In this document: piece after piece, positions 1 through 8,919 of the stretch
How positions within the stretch are numbered: position 1 is the first letter of the stretch
How the letters are laid out: each line of letters begins with the position of its first letter
From: Phaeodactylum tricornutum CCAP 1055/1
Lineage: Eukaryota; Bacillariophyta; Bacillariophyceae; Surirellales; Neidiaceae
Direction of reading: 5' to 3'
DNA length: 64,000 nt
NCBI RefSeq assembly: GCF_000150955.2
Contig: NC_011669.1
Span: forward strand, 1,680,993-1,744,992
The notes under the pieces: model-generated
What the model was told of the DNA's origin: nothing
The model's input: only the letters and a program-made list of their open reading frames with translations
Databases searched by the model: none
Made by a program: the position numbers and the translations under genes

Positions 1-822
1 ACCGCTACCACCAAACAAGTACAGCCGTCCACGCAGTGCCGTCAAAGTCATACCTGCACGAGGATGAGGTAGTACACCACCAACTCGCGGACAGGTCCAT
101 GTATTCGTGGCCGTGTCAAGTATGTGAATGTCATTCAAACGCTCTGTACCGTTCCAGCCACCGAAAACGAACAACTCCTGCGTTTCTTCCAGAAAGGCCG
201 ACGAATGGTTAGCGCGTTGCTGAGGAATCGCCCCCGTCGTTTCAACTCGTCTCCAGGTCAAGGTTTCCACATGCAAGGCATGCAAGTCATTCAAATATTC
301 CCGTCCGTTCCCGCCTCTGAAGACAAAAACTTCTTTTAACGCAGACACGTAATCTGCGGAATGCATATTGCAAGGTCCGGGCGGCGTTCCTTTGATGGGA
401 GGCTGGTACCATCGCAATTGTCTGCCAGCGCCACTAATATCTAGAACATGCATGTCGGAAGCGGCTAGCGGCCCTGTCCCTAGCCATCCACCAATGATGA
501 TAACTCGCCCATTCTCTTCGTCGTCGGGATCCGCGGCCAGCGTGGCGGAGTGTCCGTTCCGCCCCGGAGGTGGGGTGCCCTGGACTAGAAAACTGGGATC
601 GCCGAGAAAATTAGAGCCCTGTCCTTCCGTTCCCATCGCGTGGTGAGGACGAAACCAGCGTTGCTCTAGAATGCTATAAATCAGTAAGGTCATGTGGTTG
701 CGACGGCCGTCGTAGCCACCAAAGCAAAACAGATAATCGCCAAAGTGGGTGACCGAATGGTTTTTTATAGTTGGACAGCCCACTCGACTGGCGGACTGTT
801 CGGTCCAGCGCATCCTATCCAT
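1..822 (-). CDS. Kelch-repeat protein, 3' part beyond the left edge
   Basis: The reading frame opens at an ATG at 822 (stop codon in frame at 849-847, so no upstream extension) and stays open for 274 codons to the edge. The translation contains at least five kelch blades, each with the double-glycine core followed by a conserved W: YLFCFGGYDGRRN, VIIIGGWLGTGP, EVFVFRGGNGREYLNDLHAL, ELFVFGGWNGTERLNDIHIL and LYLFGGSG at the cut end. Kelch blades fold into a beta-propeller used as a protein-binding platform. No BTB or F-box is visible in the part present. There is no signal peptide. The partner and role cannot be told. The family is clear; the full domain set is unknown because the C-terminus lies outside. 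Confidence 0.85.
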   Translation of the reverse strand, partial: MDRMRWTEQSASRVGCPTIKNHSVTHFGDYLFCFGGYDGRRNHMTLLIYSILEQRWFRPHHAMGTEGQGSNFLGDPSFLVQGTPPPGRNGHSATLAADPDDEENGRVIIIGGWLGTGPLAASDMHVLDISGAGRQLRWYQPPIKGTPPGPCNMHSADYVSALKEVFVFRGGNGREYLNDLHALHVETLTWRRVETTGAIPQQRANHSSAFLEETQELFVFGGWNGTERLNDIHILDTATNTWTCPRVGGVLPHPRAGMTLTALRGRLYLFGGSG

Positions 823-1701
823 GATGATACTGCTTTCCGGCTCTAGTTACGTAATGTTATCGCAGCCAAAGGACCCAACTGATTAAACGGCTGGTGGGAT
901 TGAGAGACTCAGAGTCTTGCGGGGGGCCGAAATGGAACCAAATCCGCAAACCAGCAGAATCTCACAGTCAAACAATTCCAAAGTTAGGCGCTTCGTTCGA
1001 CGAACCTTCGCAGTTCGTCAGTCAGTCACTAGCTCGAGTGCACTGTATTTGACTATCGTATCTTTCTCGTTGACTGACAAAATGGGGATAGGACCCGGCG
1101 AATGACAGTGGTCGGCTTGTGTAGGAAAGCTCCGTCTGTTCTGTTCCTGTCGTACGGCAACACATCATGCATTTCGTTCTTGTTCGTCCCTCACGGGTGG
1201 GTTCCTCCTGTACGTGTTCGGAAACGTACTTTCGCTTTCGTTAACAGTGTGAAGCCTCCAGGAGCACAATCGCCTTAATGTTGATACCACTTTCATGGGA
1301 CCGATGTCAGCTTTCATTCACGCTTGAAGTTATAACGACACGCAATCCAAACACAGCTTCGTTCAGGCGGACACCCTGACAACGGACTGCGTCAGTTCGG
1401 GATACCCCTGGGAAGAACTTGACACCAGGATGGGAACGCACACGTCTTTGGTAGAGGTCAACTCCTCTTTGTAGAGTCGAGGATCACTACCTGTCGTTAT
1501 CGCAGAGACACATTCTAGTCGACTGATTTTGGCGGCAGGCGAACCATCGTCAAGTGACTGTGAGCGCAAAGCGCACGCCAAACCGATCAGTTTGCAAAAG
1601 CTACCTCGGGTTGGTGGTTCTGTAGCAGTAAATTAGAATACTAGTGCAGAGTCAGAGCGAATCTATTAGAACTAATGATGGACGACACATTACTAATCAG
1701 A
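823..1701. other. Intergenic, no supported gene
   Basis: This holds the upstream region of the kelch gene and the downstream flank of the translocator. Short open frames at 917-1105 (+) and 1363-1581 (-) have no recognisable domain; the second starts at TTG only and has a stop just upstream. No RNA gene was seen. Confidence 0.5.
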
Positions 1702-3027
1702 TTACTTTTTTTTGGACGCATTCATAGCAAGAGAATATAGAAGAGTACCAGCAATGGCAATAGAGGAACCGACAATGGAACCCGTACTCATCGGAGTCTT
1801 GAAGGCAATCACCGACGCAACAATAATTACGACGCGCTTGATCGTGTTACCCACAGCATGCGTGACTGGGTTGACTTTTCCGAGTGCCAAAAATGCCACC
1901 TCGTTGTAGGCGTAGTAAGAAGCACCCGAAAGCCCGATCAGCATGGCCAGAGATTTCCTCGTGTACTCACCCTTCGCCACAACCTGGGAAAAGGCGGAAA
2001 AGAAACTGGTTCCCTCCATTGCGAGCATGGCCGGAATAAGAATCAACGTGGACATGGCAGTTAGGACGGCGTAGAGATTTTGTGCGTCTAGGTTCTCGCC
2101 CATTTTCTTGCCACTCATAGTCTTCTTCGACAACACGCCGCGAGCGGCAGAGGACACGTTGGAGAGCATGGCCGAACCAAGAGCCAACCAGGTGAAAGAA
2201 AGCTCCTTCAGCGAAGCAATGGCAACACCTCCAATAATGGGGAGAAGCGTAGCGTAGACGGGAAGAGGCAAGATTTGCCCCAACAGGAGTGCGTTCAAAG
2301 CGCACGTGACAACTGGCTCGGAAGCCTTGACAATGTGCGCAAAAGAGACGGCTCCCGCACCAAGGGCAATCACAGCACCCACGTGAACTCCAGTGTGGCA
2401 CAAAGCAATCGGGAGGAGAGTCTTGAGCTCGGAAGCATTGAGCTTGGGAGCTTTGCGGATTCCGAGAACCCACAATGGAACAAAGTACGCAAGTCCGGCA
2501 GCCATTTGGATAGTAGCGACAGTCCACGGGTAAGCGAGGACATTCAATGCTTGCTTGTTGTAAATATTGTAGGCAATATTGAAGAGATACCAGAGAGCAA
2601 AGTAGCTCCCGACCTGGAGTGTTTCCACCAAAGGGTTTCCTTTGGGCTGCTCAGCAGCCTTGGCACCCCCTACCGAAGACAGCGCCAAAGAGGTTTGAGG
2701 TCTCAACTTTTCCAGCCTGAAGTAGAAGCAGACGTAACGATCGGAAGTGAGAAAGAAGGTTGACTAGATTAAGTATTGATCCCGTTTAAAAAGCCAACGG
2801 TTTGACTGCGAGACAAAATTGTTTGTCTCGTGGACATGCCGACGTCGACGTGTCCCACGTCGAACAAGATACACTCACTCCGTGGTGGGAAAGGGAGTTT
2901 GTTTGTGGATGGCCGACTGGGTAGCCCCGGCATGGTTCTTGACGGCTGCACCAGGAGCAAAAGCACTTGCCCTGGCAGACACGCCAACCGACAGAGTCAA
3001 AACGACTAAAGCTCGCTTCATCATCAT
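1702..3027 (-). CDS. TPT: Plastid triose-phosphate/phosphate translocator
   Basis: Two exons, 3027-2879 and 2716-1702 (387 aa), joined across a GTGAGT...TTCAG intron of 162 bases; the joint keeps frame. The first three codons are ATG; 3027 is the outermost. Exon 1 encodes a hydrophobic signal peptide ending in ARASAFAPGAA, the diatom A-S-A-F-A-P motif at the signal/transit cleavage site for complex plastids. The mature part is a drug/metabolite-transporter-superfamily carrier with about ten hydrophobic spans. It has the TPT-family blocks YNIYNKQALN near the start and VGNTIKRVVIIV near the end, where the K-R pair binds the phosphate of the substrate in plant TPTs. It would exchange triose phosphates for phosphate across one of the plastid membranes. 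Which of the four membranes, and the exact substrate range, cannot be read from sequence. Confidence 0.9.
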
Positions 3028-3635
3028 GATGCCACTACTTTTTCTCGCTCAGAAAGTGGGCTGACACTGAGCGTGGTCCCCAAAATAAGCGAGTGCGACG
3101 GAAAAGGGACGCCGATTGTTGCGACGTTGGCCGCGATATTTCACACTGACTGTGAGTGCGTGTTGGTTTTTTTTTTGGATGGGAGGAGCGGATCGAATCT
3201 CGATCGACTGACGTCTGTACGAAAAAGCAACCTGGAAACATGGGGTTCAAAATTTCAAAATTGTCACCTTTCGTGAATGGGCCAATCCACAGTCGATCAA
3301 CCAATCGTAGGACACTAAAAATCATCGAATCACGCGGGAATTGGGTGCACACCACGTGGAACCGTAAACTGGCTGTGACAGTGAAACCGACCGAAGATGA
3401 TACTACCATCAAATTGATGCGGGGGGCTGCGATGCAATGTCGATTTCGATACATGTCATGAAGAATCATTCTATTTGCGGCTCTCCAATACAAAAGTAGC
3501 ATCGTAGATCACACACGGCACAATAACACAAGTTACCCTTCCTTTTCGGCACAGGCTTAGACTCGCGCCCATTCATCCGTTCGCCTGATCCGAAAAGATA
3601 GCTGACGACCGGAAACTCTCAGATATATTTTCACC
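3028..3635. promoter_or_regulatory. Divergent intergenic region, TPT / FAD oxidoreductase
   Basis: About 600 bases between two divergently transcribed starts, so it must carry both promoters. A single TGACGT core lies near 3209-3214; this core occurs in CO2/cAMP-responsive elements of diatom promoters, but one hit is expected by chance. No TATA box stands out. Confidence 0.3.
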
Positions 3636-6488
3636 ATGCGCATCGGAAAGCCCCTTCGCAAGTCCCGCGCTTGGAAGAAGGTTGGAGTCAATGGCACACC
3701 CAAATATGTATCCCCTGAGAGCGTTGTTGGGAGAATCAATTCAGATATTATATCAAGTGTTTTGGCACCGAAAATTGCCGCACTTGCTTCAGCGAGTCTC
3801 GAACGATATGCTGGGGAGTTATTGGTATACGAAGACATTATGAAAAAGGTGAATAGCAATGAATCTATCGACGGTCTCTTGGAAAGCGATAGTTCCATTA
3901 TTATCCAAGACGGAATTCCACAGCAACCCCAACGTCCTGTCTTTCATTCCCAGTTTTCTGTGGACGAAGCGGCTTCCATATTTTCAGAAACATCGGAACA
4001 CTTTTTCGCAAAAGCGGGTAAATGGAAAGCACACGCCAATGCTGCCAAATTTGAGCGTATTCTGGATGAAAAGTACGGCATTTTGCGTCCATTTATTACG
4101 AACCATCCCGAAATTGAACATTTCATTCGGGGCGTTCAGCGGAAGTACGCCATGGGGTATTTCAGTCCCTTCCGACAAGGCGATCCGCCAATACCCCGAT
4201 CGACTGCTGTCATTATATTGTTTATGATGCAACGAGGTCAGATGCGTTGGGAAATAATGCTGTTGACTACCTTGTTCTTTCTTATTGGCCTACAACCTTG
4301 GGCTTTGGTGGCAGTTGTCGGAGTTTTACAAGGTCTTCTCATGCGACGAAAGGCAAAGCCTTTGGGGAAGATGAAGCGTTTCATCCCTGCGGTAGAGTCA
4401 TACTACACGGATGCAAAAACCGATACAGAAAAGCACGAGCTACTATTGCATCCGGTTGGTGAACCTTTGCCTAGCAAAGAGGAAATTGACGCGTCTCTCT
4501 TTGATGCTCTGATTCTTGGCTCAGGACCAGCTTCACTGTATATCGCATCGTTGTTGTCGCGGGCGGGTAGAAAAGTGCTCGTTCTCTCTTCACGGAACGA
4601 CGCTAGTGGCTGCCTGAGTATAAAGCATGCCGAGTATTCAAATGTCCCATTTGACGTTGAAGCTTCGAATGTAGCCAAAATAAGCCGTCAGCAACAAATC
4701 TTGGCCCCTGCTCTGTGTACCGAGACCGATACTCAGGGTGGAGTCCGATTTGCCCAGATTGGATCAAATGAAGATGCTCATGCTTTTGAAATACTATCGA
4801 TACCAGGAATGGGAACAGATTCGTACGACGAAGAGTTACCATTTATTTTGAATGCGGATGGTGGAACAGCCGGTCTCATAGACGATGCTGCAAAGTATCT
4901 GAATGATGGCTGGCCAGATGCGGAAGGCGGGAATGGCAATTCTGTAACGGGAGCGTATGCCGCTGCGTGCGAAGCAATTAACAGTACAGCAAACGAGTTC
5001 TATATTTCGAAGATTCTCTCGGAAAAAGTCAATAGTCTACGGAGCTCTCCTACCTATCAAGACAGTGGAATTCGTTACGCTCAGTCCTTCTTGAACAAAA
5101 CATTCACCATCAACCCCCATACACGGTCGTTGATGGCGGGTATAGGTATGAAAGGGGAGAACATCCGACCTGGAGCGACAAGTATGGCAGCGCATGTCAC
5201 CAACATTAGCGCAGCTCTCAGTGGAGAAGGTATGCACTATCCGATCGGCGGACCTAGGGCACTTTGCCGTGCACTCGCCAACGTCGTTCTCCGTAGCGGT
5301 GGCCGAGTGTTGACGTCGGTTGATGTCGCTGAGCTAATATTTGGTGAGCCACGGGAACAAGCGAGCAAAGGAAAGCAAAAAGAAGGGGACAACGACGGGC
5401 CACCTCCACCTCGCTGCGTTGGAGTCAAGCTATCAGACGGGCGAGAAATCAAGTTTGCGAGCGACCGTTTTGATGAAAAAAATGGTTCCTGCTTACCCGC
5501 AGTTATTTCAATGGAAGGCTTCATTTGGACATTCATAAACATGTTGCCGGATGACATAAGGATGAAGTACAAAGTACCACGTGGCTTGCCAGCTCTTTCG
5601 TCGCGGCGGCCTGTTTTCAAGGTTCTTTTTGCGTTGAAAGGCAGCGCCGATCAACTCAATGTGACGGGTGCTGATTACTATCGGCTGCCCAACGCAGCTG
5701 TAGCGCGAGACGAGTTTGATCAGTCCTCTGGACAGATAAAACACGGTGAGATTGGTTGGTCTGATTCGGACACTGGTGATAACGGAGATGCTTACGCGGA
5801 TGGAGGTAAGAATTTAATGGACGTCATCAACCAGGATCCTGGTTCCATCAGTGATGAGCATATTGTAAACTCCAGTAGAAAACGAGCCCGAAAGACAAAA
5901 TTTGAAGCTGGGTCTTCATGGCTCCACGTTTCTTTTCCTTCAGCCAAAGACCCTTCTTTTGAGGAACGTCACGGGAAGACCACAACGTGCGTCGTCACTA
6001 TTGAGGCGGATGACGATTTTGTTACCTATTTTGACACGAAACCTAAGATCTATGTCATTAAGAATGCCTCGGCTACAAAGGGCGATCTTGATCGCTTGCT
6101 AGAACGTGTCAAAAAGGATGTGTACCATATTTTTCCTCAACTAAGGGACAAGGTGGACCACTGCGAAATTTGTGGACCTTTTCAGAAAGGGTTGAGTCAC
6201 AATCCCGAGAGATTCGCCGCCAAAGGCATTCGAGCCGACACGCCTTATCCTGGTTTGTTCGTAGGAGGATCGGACTTGACTGTCGGCGAGTCCTTTTCCG
6301 GTGACATCGTCGGCGCCTGGTTGGCAGCGAACGCTGTTGAACAATACGGCCCACTCGATCACTTGTTCCTGCAAAAGAACATCACAACTGACATTGAGCA
6401 ATTCTTAGAAGAACCAGGCTGGGTTGATGAAGAGGATGTTGCAATTCCGTACAAATCGGCAGATGCAAAGAAGGACAAGGACGTCTAA
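3636..6488 (+). CDS. CRTISO/RetSat-like FAD-dependent oxidoreductase with long N-terminal extension
   Basis: Single exon of 950 aa from an ATG in a good context (tcaccATG). The dinucleotide-binding Rossmann motif is at about residues 289-320 (ALILGSGPASLYIASLLS). The other family hallmarks are HYPIGGPRALCRALANVV in the middle and the FAD C-terminal block LFVGGSDLTVGESFSGDIVG. These place it in the group of carotenoid isomerase, phytoene desaturase and all-trans-retinol saturase. Enzymes of this group are usually 500-650 aa. Here about 285 residues precede the FAD motif and include a hydrophobic hairpin at about 206-236, suggesting membrane anchoring. A charged insert (about 570-585) and an acidic linker (about 705-745) interrupt the catalytic part. 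No diatom plastid leader is seen. The substrate is probably a polyene or retinoid-like lipid; this is inference. Confidence 0.75.
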   Translation: MRIGKPLRKSRAWKKVGVNGTPKYVSPESVVGRINSDIISSVLAPKIAALASASLERYAGELLVYEDIMKKVNSNESIDGLLESDSSIIIQDGIPQQPQRPVFHSQFSVDEAASIFSETSEHFFAKAGKWKAHANAAKFERILDEKYGILRPFITNHPEIEHFIRGVQRKYAMGYFSPFRQGDPPIPRSTAVIILFMMQRGQMRWEIMLLTTLFFLIGLQPWALVAVVGVLQGLLMRRKAKPLGKMKRFIPAVESYYTDAKTDTEKHELLLHPVGEPLPSKEEIDASLFDALILGSGPASLYIASLLSRAGRKVLVLSSRNDASGCLSIKHAEYSNVPFDVEASNVAKISRQQQILAPALCTETDTQGGVRFAQIGSNEDAHAFEILSIPGMGTDSYDEELPFILNADGGTAGLIDDAAKYLNDGWPDAEGGNGNSVTGAYAAACEAINSTANEFYISKILSEKVNSLRSSPTYQDSGIRYAQSFLNKTFTINPHTRSLMAGIGMKGENIRPGATSMAAHVTNISAALSGEGMHYPIGGPRALCRALANVVLRSGGRVLTSVDVAELIFGEPREQASKGKQKEGDNDGPPPPRCVGVKLSDGREIKFASDRFDEKNGSCLPAVISMEGFIWTFINMLPDDIRMKYKVPRGLPALSSRRPVFKVLFALKGSADQLNVTGADYYRLPNAAVARDEFDQSSGQIKHGEIGWSDSDTGDNGDAYADGGKNLMDVINQDPGSISDEHIVNSSRKRARKTKFEAGSSWLHVSFPSAKDPSFEERHGKTTTCVVTIEADDDFVTYFDTKPKIYVIKNASATKGDLDRLLERVKKDVYHIFPQLRDKVDHCEICGPFQKGLSHNPERFAAKGIRADTPYPGLFVGGSDLTVGESFSGDIVGAWLAANAVEQYGPLDHLFLQKNITTDIEQFLEEPGWVDEEDVAIPYKSADAKKDKDV

Positions 6489-6709
6489 GCGACCAGTATG
6501 TTTTTCCAACCTTAAGGTCTGCGTCACGGCAAATTACGCTCTTGGGCGCAAACTGGGTCAATAGGCAAAAGCCGCAAGACCCAATAATCCGTTCCAGCAA
6601 TAGAGAGTAGATTGCTAACTCCTGCTCTAAATTGATTCTAACTGTCTCGGATAAATTATAAGCCAGCCGCTCACTTGGGCAGCTCTCTACCTATTGCCTA
6701 TCCAAAGCT

Positions 6710-8389
6710 CTAATATTGCTCGTTGAAATCTTGGACCCAGTTTTTGATTTGCGCGCGAATAACCTCACTCAATTCGTTCCTGCTGACGAGCGCATGTTTC
6801 TCCATATGTGTACTGGGTTTCTTGGTCCATCCATCATATATAACTTCAAGCTCTTCATGAGAAGTACTACAAATGTCAGGAAGTCGTAAAATTCCACTGG
6901 CAACTTTGTCGCCGGTATCTGGCTTTGTCAACTCATATTTGAGCTTCGCATGAAAATCGAATATGTAGCGTTTCTTACCGCCAGCGATCGCCACAGACGC
7001 ATCGCCTGTCAATTCTTCCACTGATAAAATTTCGACGTTATATTTTGATGTGACGGTTACATCTTCAAGCCGACTACGTAGCTGACTATTGCACCAACTC
7101 GTTGTGTCTTTTTCTTCCCAGGTGCCTGCTTTGTTCCAGGCCGATGGCCGTGAGATCCCGTCTGTAGATGTTGAGAGTCTCGTAGGTACATTGCTCGAAC
7201 CGCTAGGCTCCAGTTTCTTCGGAGCAATATCACCCAGCTTTTGCTTTTCATCTTCCGATAGCTCTCTTGTAAAATAACTAGTGGTACGACCGTCCTTTGT
7301 TTTTTTGTATCCCCGCATCATGGCCAACTCGGATTCCGTCAAAGCATCGTCCTCCGAGTCGCTCTCTGCATCGTTGGATTGGTTCTTTTTCATAGCATCA
7401 CGTCTAGCCTTCTCCTCCGCCTTCCGACGCTTTTCTACTTCCTTTCTCTTCTTCTCCTCTTTTTTACGGCGCTTTTCGTCCGCTGAGTTTTGCTCCTTTT
7501 CCCAATCCTCGAAAGACACGGCTGGTTCATTGTTGGCCATACGCTTGACGCATTCGTCTTCCCATTCATGTTTGCGCTTTTTGTACAGTTCTTGTTCTTC
7601 CTTTTTCCGGCGCTGCTCTTCTTCGGCCTTTTTCTTATCGTCTGCTTCCTTGTCAACGTACAGAAATGAGCCACCGCTACTGGAAAATGCCTTGGCGAGT
7701 GCTTTTTTCTGGCTGTCGCGATGCGTTTCGAGTTCCTTCTTGATGCTGAGCAATTCTTTTTTACACGGTATGTTAGAGGGATCTTGTTGAAGGGCAGTTT
7801 TCAAGTCAGCGCGCGCTTCTTCATGATCGCCAATTTTACGCCGTGCGGCGGCCCGTCGGTACAAGGCCTTGACGTTGGTTGCGTCAACTTGAATCGCTTT
7901 GGAGGCGACTTCCACACTCATTTTGTACTTTTGCTGCTTAAAACAGATCATGCTCAGGTTGGTTTGTAGCGCCATCAATAGAGACTTTACCTGGTCATCC
8001 CCGGAGTTTTGCTTGTTGAGTTTCTTCACTACGTTGGCTCCGCGGCGGTACGCACGGGCAGCCTTGTCTAGGTCTCCATTCTTGAAGTGACCGTTGCCTT
8101 CGTCCTTCAACATTGTGCCCTCTAGTAAGACATCTTCAGCCGCATCGGGACTAGTTCCAGAATCGTTCTCGCTATCGCTTGAACCTGTGGAAGAAACCAC
8201 GCCCTCGTCCTCGCTGATGTCTTCCGAATCGGGCGGCAAATCGCCATCAAAGTGGTCGTTTTCGTTTTCGTTGCTGGTCTTGGAAGGAACCCCCACATCT
8301 CCGCCTTCTACGTCGCCTTTCAAGTCCATCTGTTCGACTGCTGCCAACGTATCATCCGTTATATTGTCGCAATCCATTAATGTAGTCAT
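6710..8389 (-). CDS. TPR-AHA1 fusion, probable HSP90/HSP70 co-chaperone
   Basis: Single exon, 559 aa, ATG start. An acidic N-terminus (1-85) is followed by three TPR units at about 88-210 (MLKDEGNGHFKNGDLDKAAR; ALYRRAAARRKIGDHEEARA) resembling the TPRs of FKBP/STI1-type co-chaperones, then a highly charged K/E-rich coiled coil (about 215-335). A motif at about 358-392 (MMRGYKKTKDGRTTSYFTRE) leads to an AHA1 N-terminal domain at about 418-555 with the signature SAWNKAGTWEEKDTTSW. In AHA1 this domain binds the middle segment of HSP90 and stimulates its ATPase. TPRs of this kind bind the EEVD tail of HSP70/HSP90. Classical AHA1 has no TPR and ends with a separate AHA1 C-terminal domain, absent here. 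The domain calls are firm; the HSP90 role is inferred. It is convergent with the FAD oxidoreductase, 221 bases apart. Confidence 0.8.
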   Translation of the reverse strand: MTTLMDCDNITDDTLAAVEQMDLKGDVEGGDVGVPSKTSNENENDHFDGDLPPDSEDISEDEGVVSSTGSSDSENDSGTSPDAAEDVLLEGTMLKDEGNGHFKNGDLDKAARAYRRGANVVKKLNKQNSGDDQVKSLLMALQTNLSMICFKQQKYKMSVEVASKAIQVDATNVKALYRRAAARRKIGDHEEARADLKTALQQDPSNIPCKKELLSIKKELETHRDSQKKALAKAFSSSGGSFLYVDKEADDKKKAEEEQRRKKEEQELYKKRKHEWEDECVKRMANNEPAVSFEDWEKEQNSADEKRRKKEEKKRKEVEKRRKAEEKARRDAMKKNQSNDAESDSEDDALTESELAMMRGYKKTKDGRTTSYFTRELSEDEKQKLGDIAPKKLEPSGSSNVPTRLSTSTDGISRPSAWNKAGTWEEKDTTSWCNSQLRSRLEDVTVTSKYNVEILSVEELTGDASVAIAGGKKRYIFDFHAKLKYELTKPDTGDKVASGILRLPDICSTSHEELEVIYDGWTKKPSTHMEKHALVSRNELSEVIRAQIKNWVQDFNEQY

Positions 8390-8919
8390 CTTCGAGGGAA
8401 CAATGCTGTGGTGTTGACCTTTCGAGAAAAGGTGCAGTTGTGTGCTCCGTGGCTCCGTCCCAGTCCATCAATGTGCTCTGATTTTCTTGAATGACTTTCC
8501 TGTGTTTATATGCTACTTTTACAGCTAGTTACATCACCTCTTTCGGCGGATCTTTGTTTTCATTGGGAGGTTTGCCTTCTGACGTGGATTCCGGTACGAC
8601 GTTCATCGACCTGTTCCGAGTCGCCGCGTGGTTGATTTTCCGAGCTTTTTCCCGGATTCCAAATCCCTGTTCTGACCTTCGTCCACGATTCCAATCCCCA
8701 TGATTCTCTGTGTGCTCGCTCGGTTGAAGTCTTCCTTCGAATTTGCGTTGATGCCGAACACGAAAGGCGGCTATCACTATTTTACGTCGTTGCTATGCAC
8801 ATCAACGACTCACTTTTGCCACAGTATTTTAGCAGCCATCAAACGTTTTCTTTCGCTGCTGCTCAACCATAGAAAGTCTCCGAAATCCAAAGATTGACTG
8901 TAAACCAGCATAGCTCCAG
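8390..8919. promoter_or_regulatory. Divergent intergenic region, TPR-AHA1 / FG-GAP gene
   Basis: About 530 bases between divergent starts. No coding frame or RNA gene is convincing, and no clear promoter element was seen. Confidence 0.35.

Noticed and set aside
1363-1581. 72-codon minus-strand frame as an extra exon
   Set aside because: Only a TTG start, a stop just upstream, no domain and no convincing splice context.
1967-2527. 186-codon Cys-rich frame overlapping the translocator on the same strand
   Set aside because: Other reading frame of the translocator exon; composition is unlike a protein.
3209-3214. TGACGT core as a CO2/cAMP-responsive element
   Set aside because: A single six-base match in 600 bases is expected by chance.
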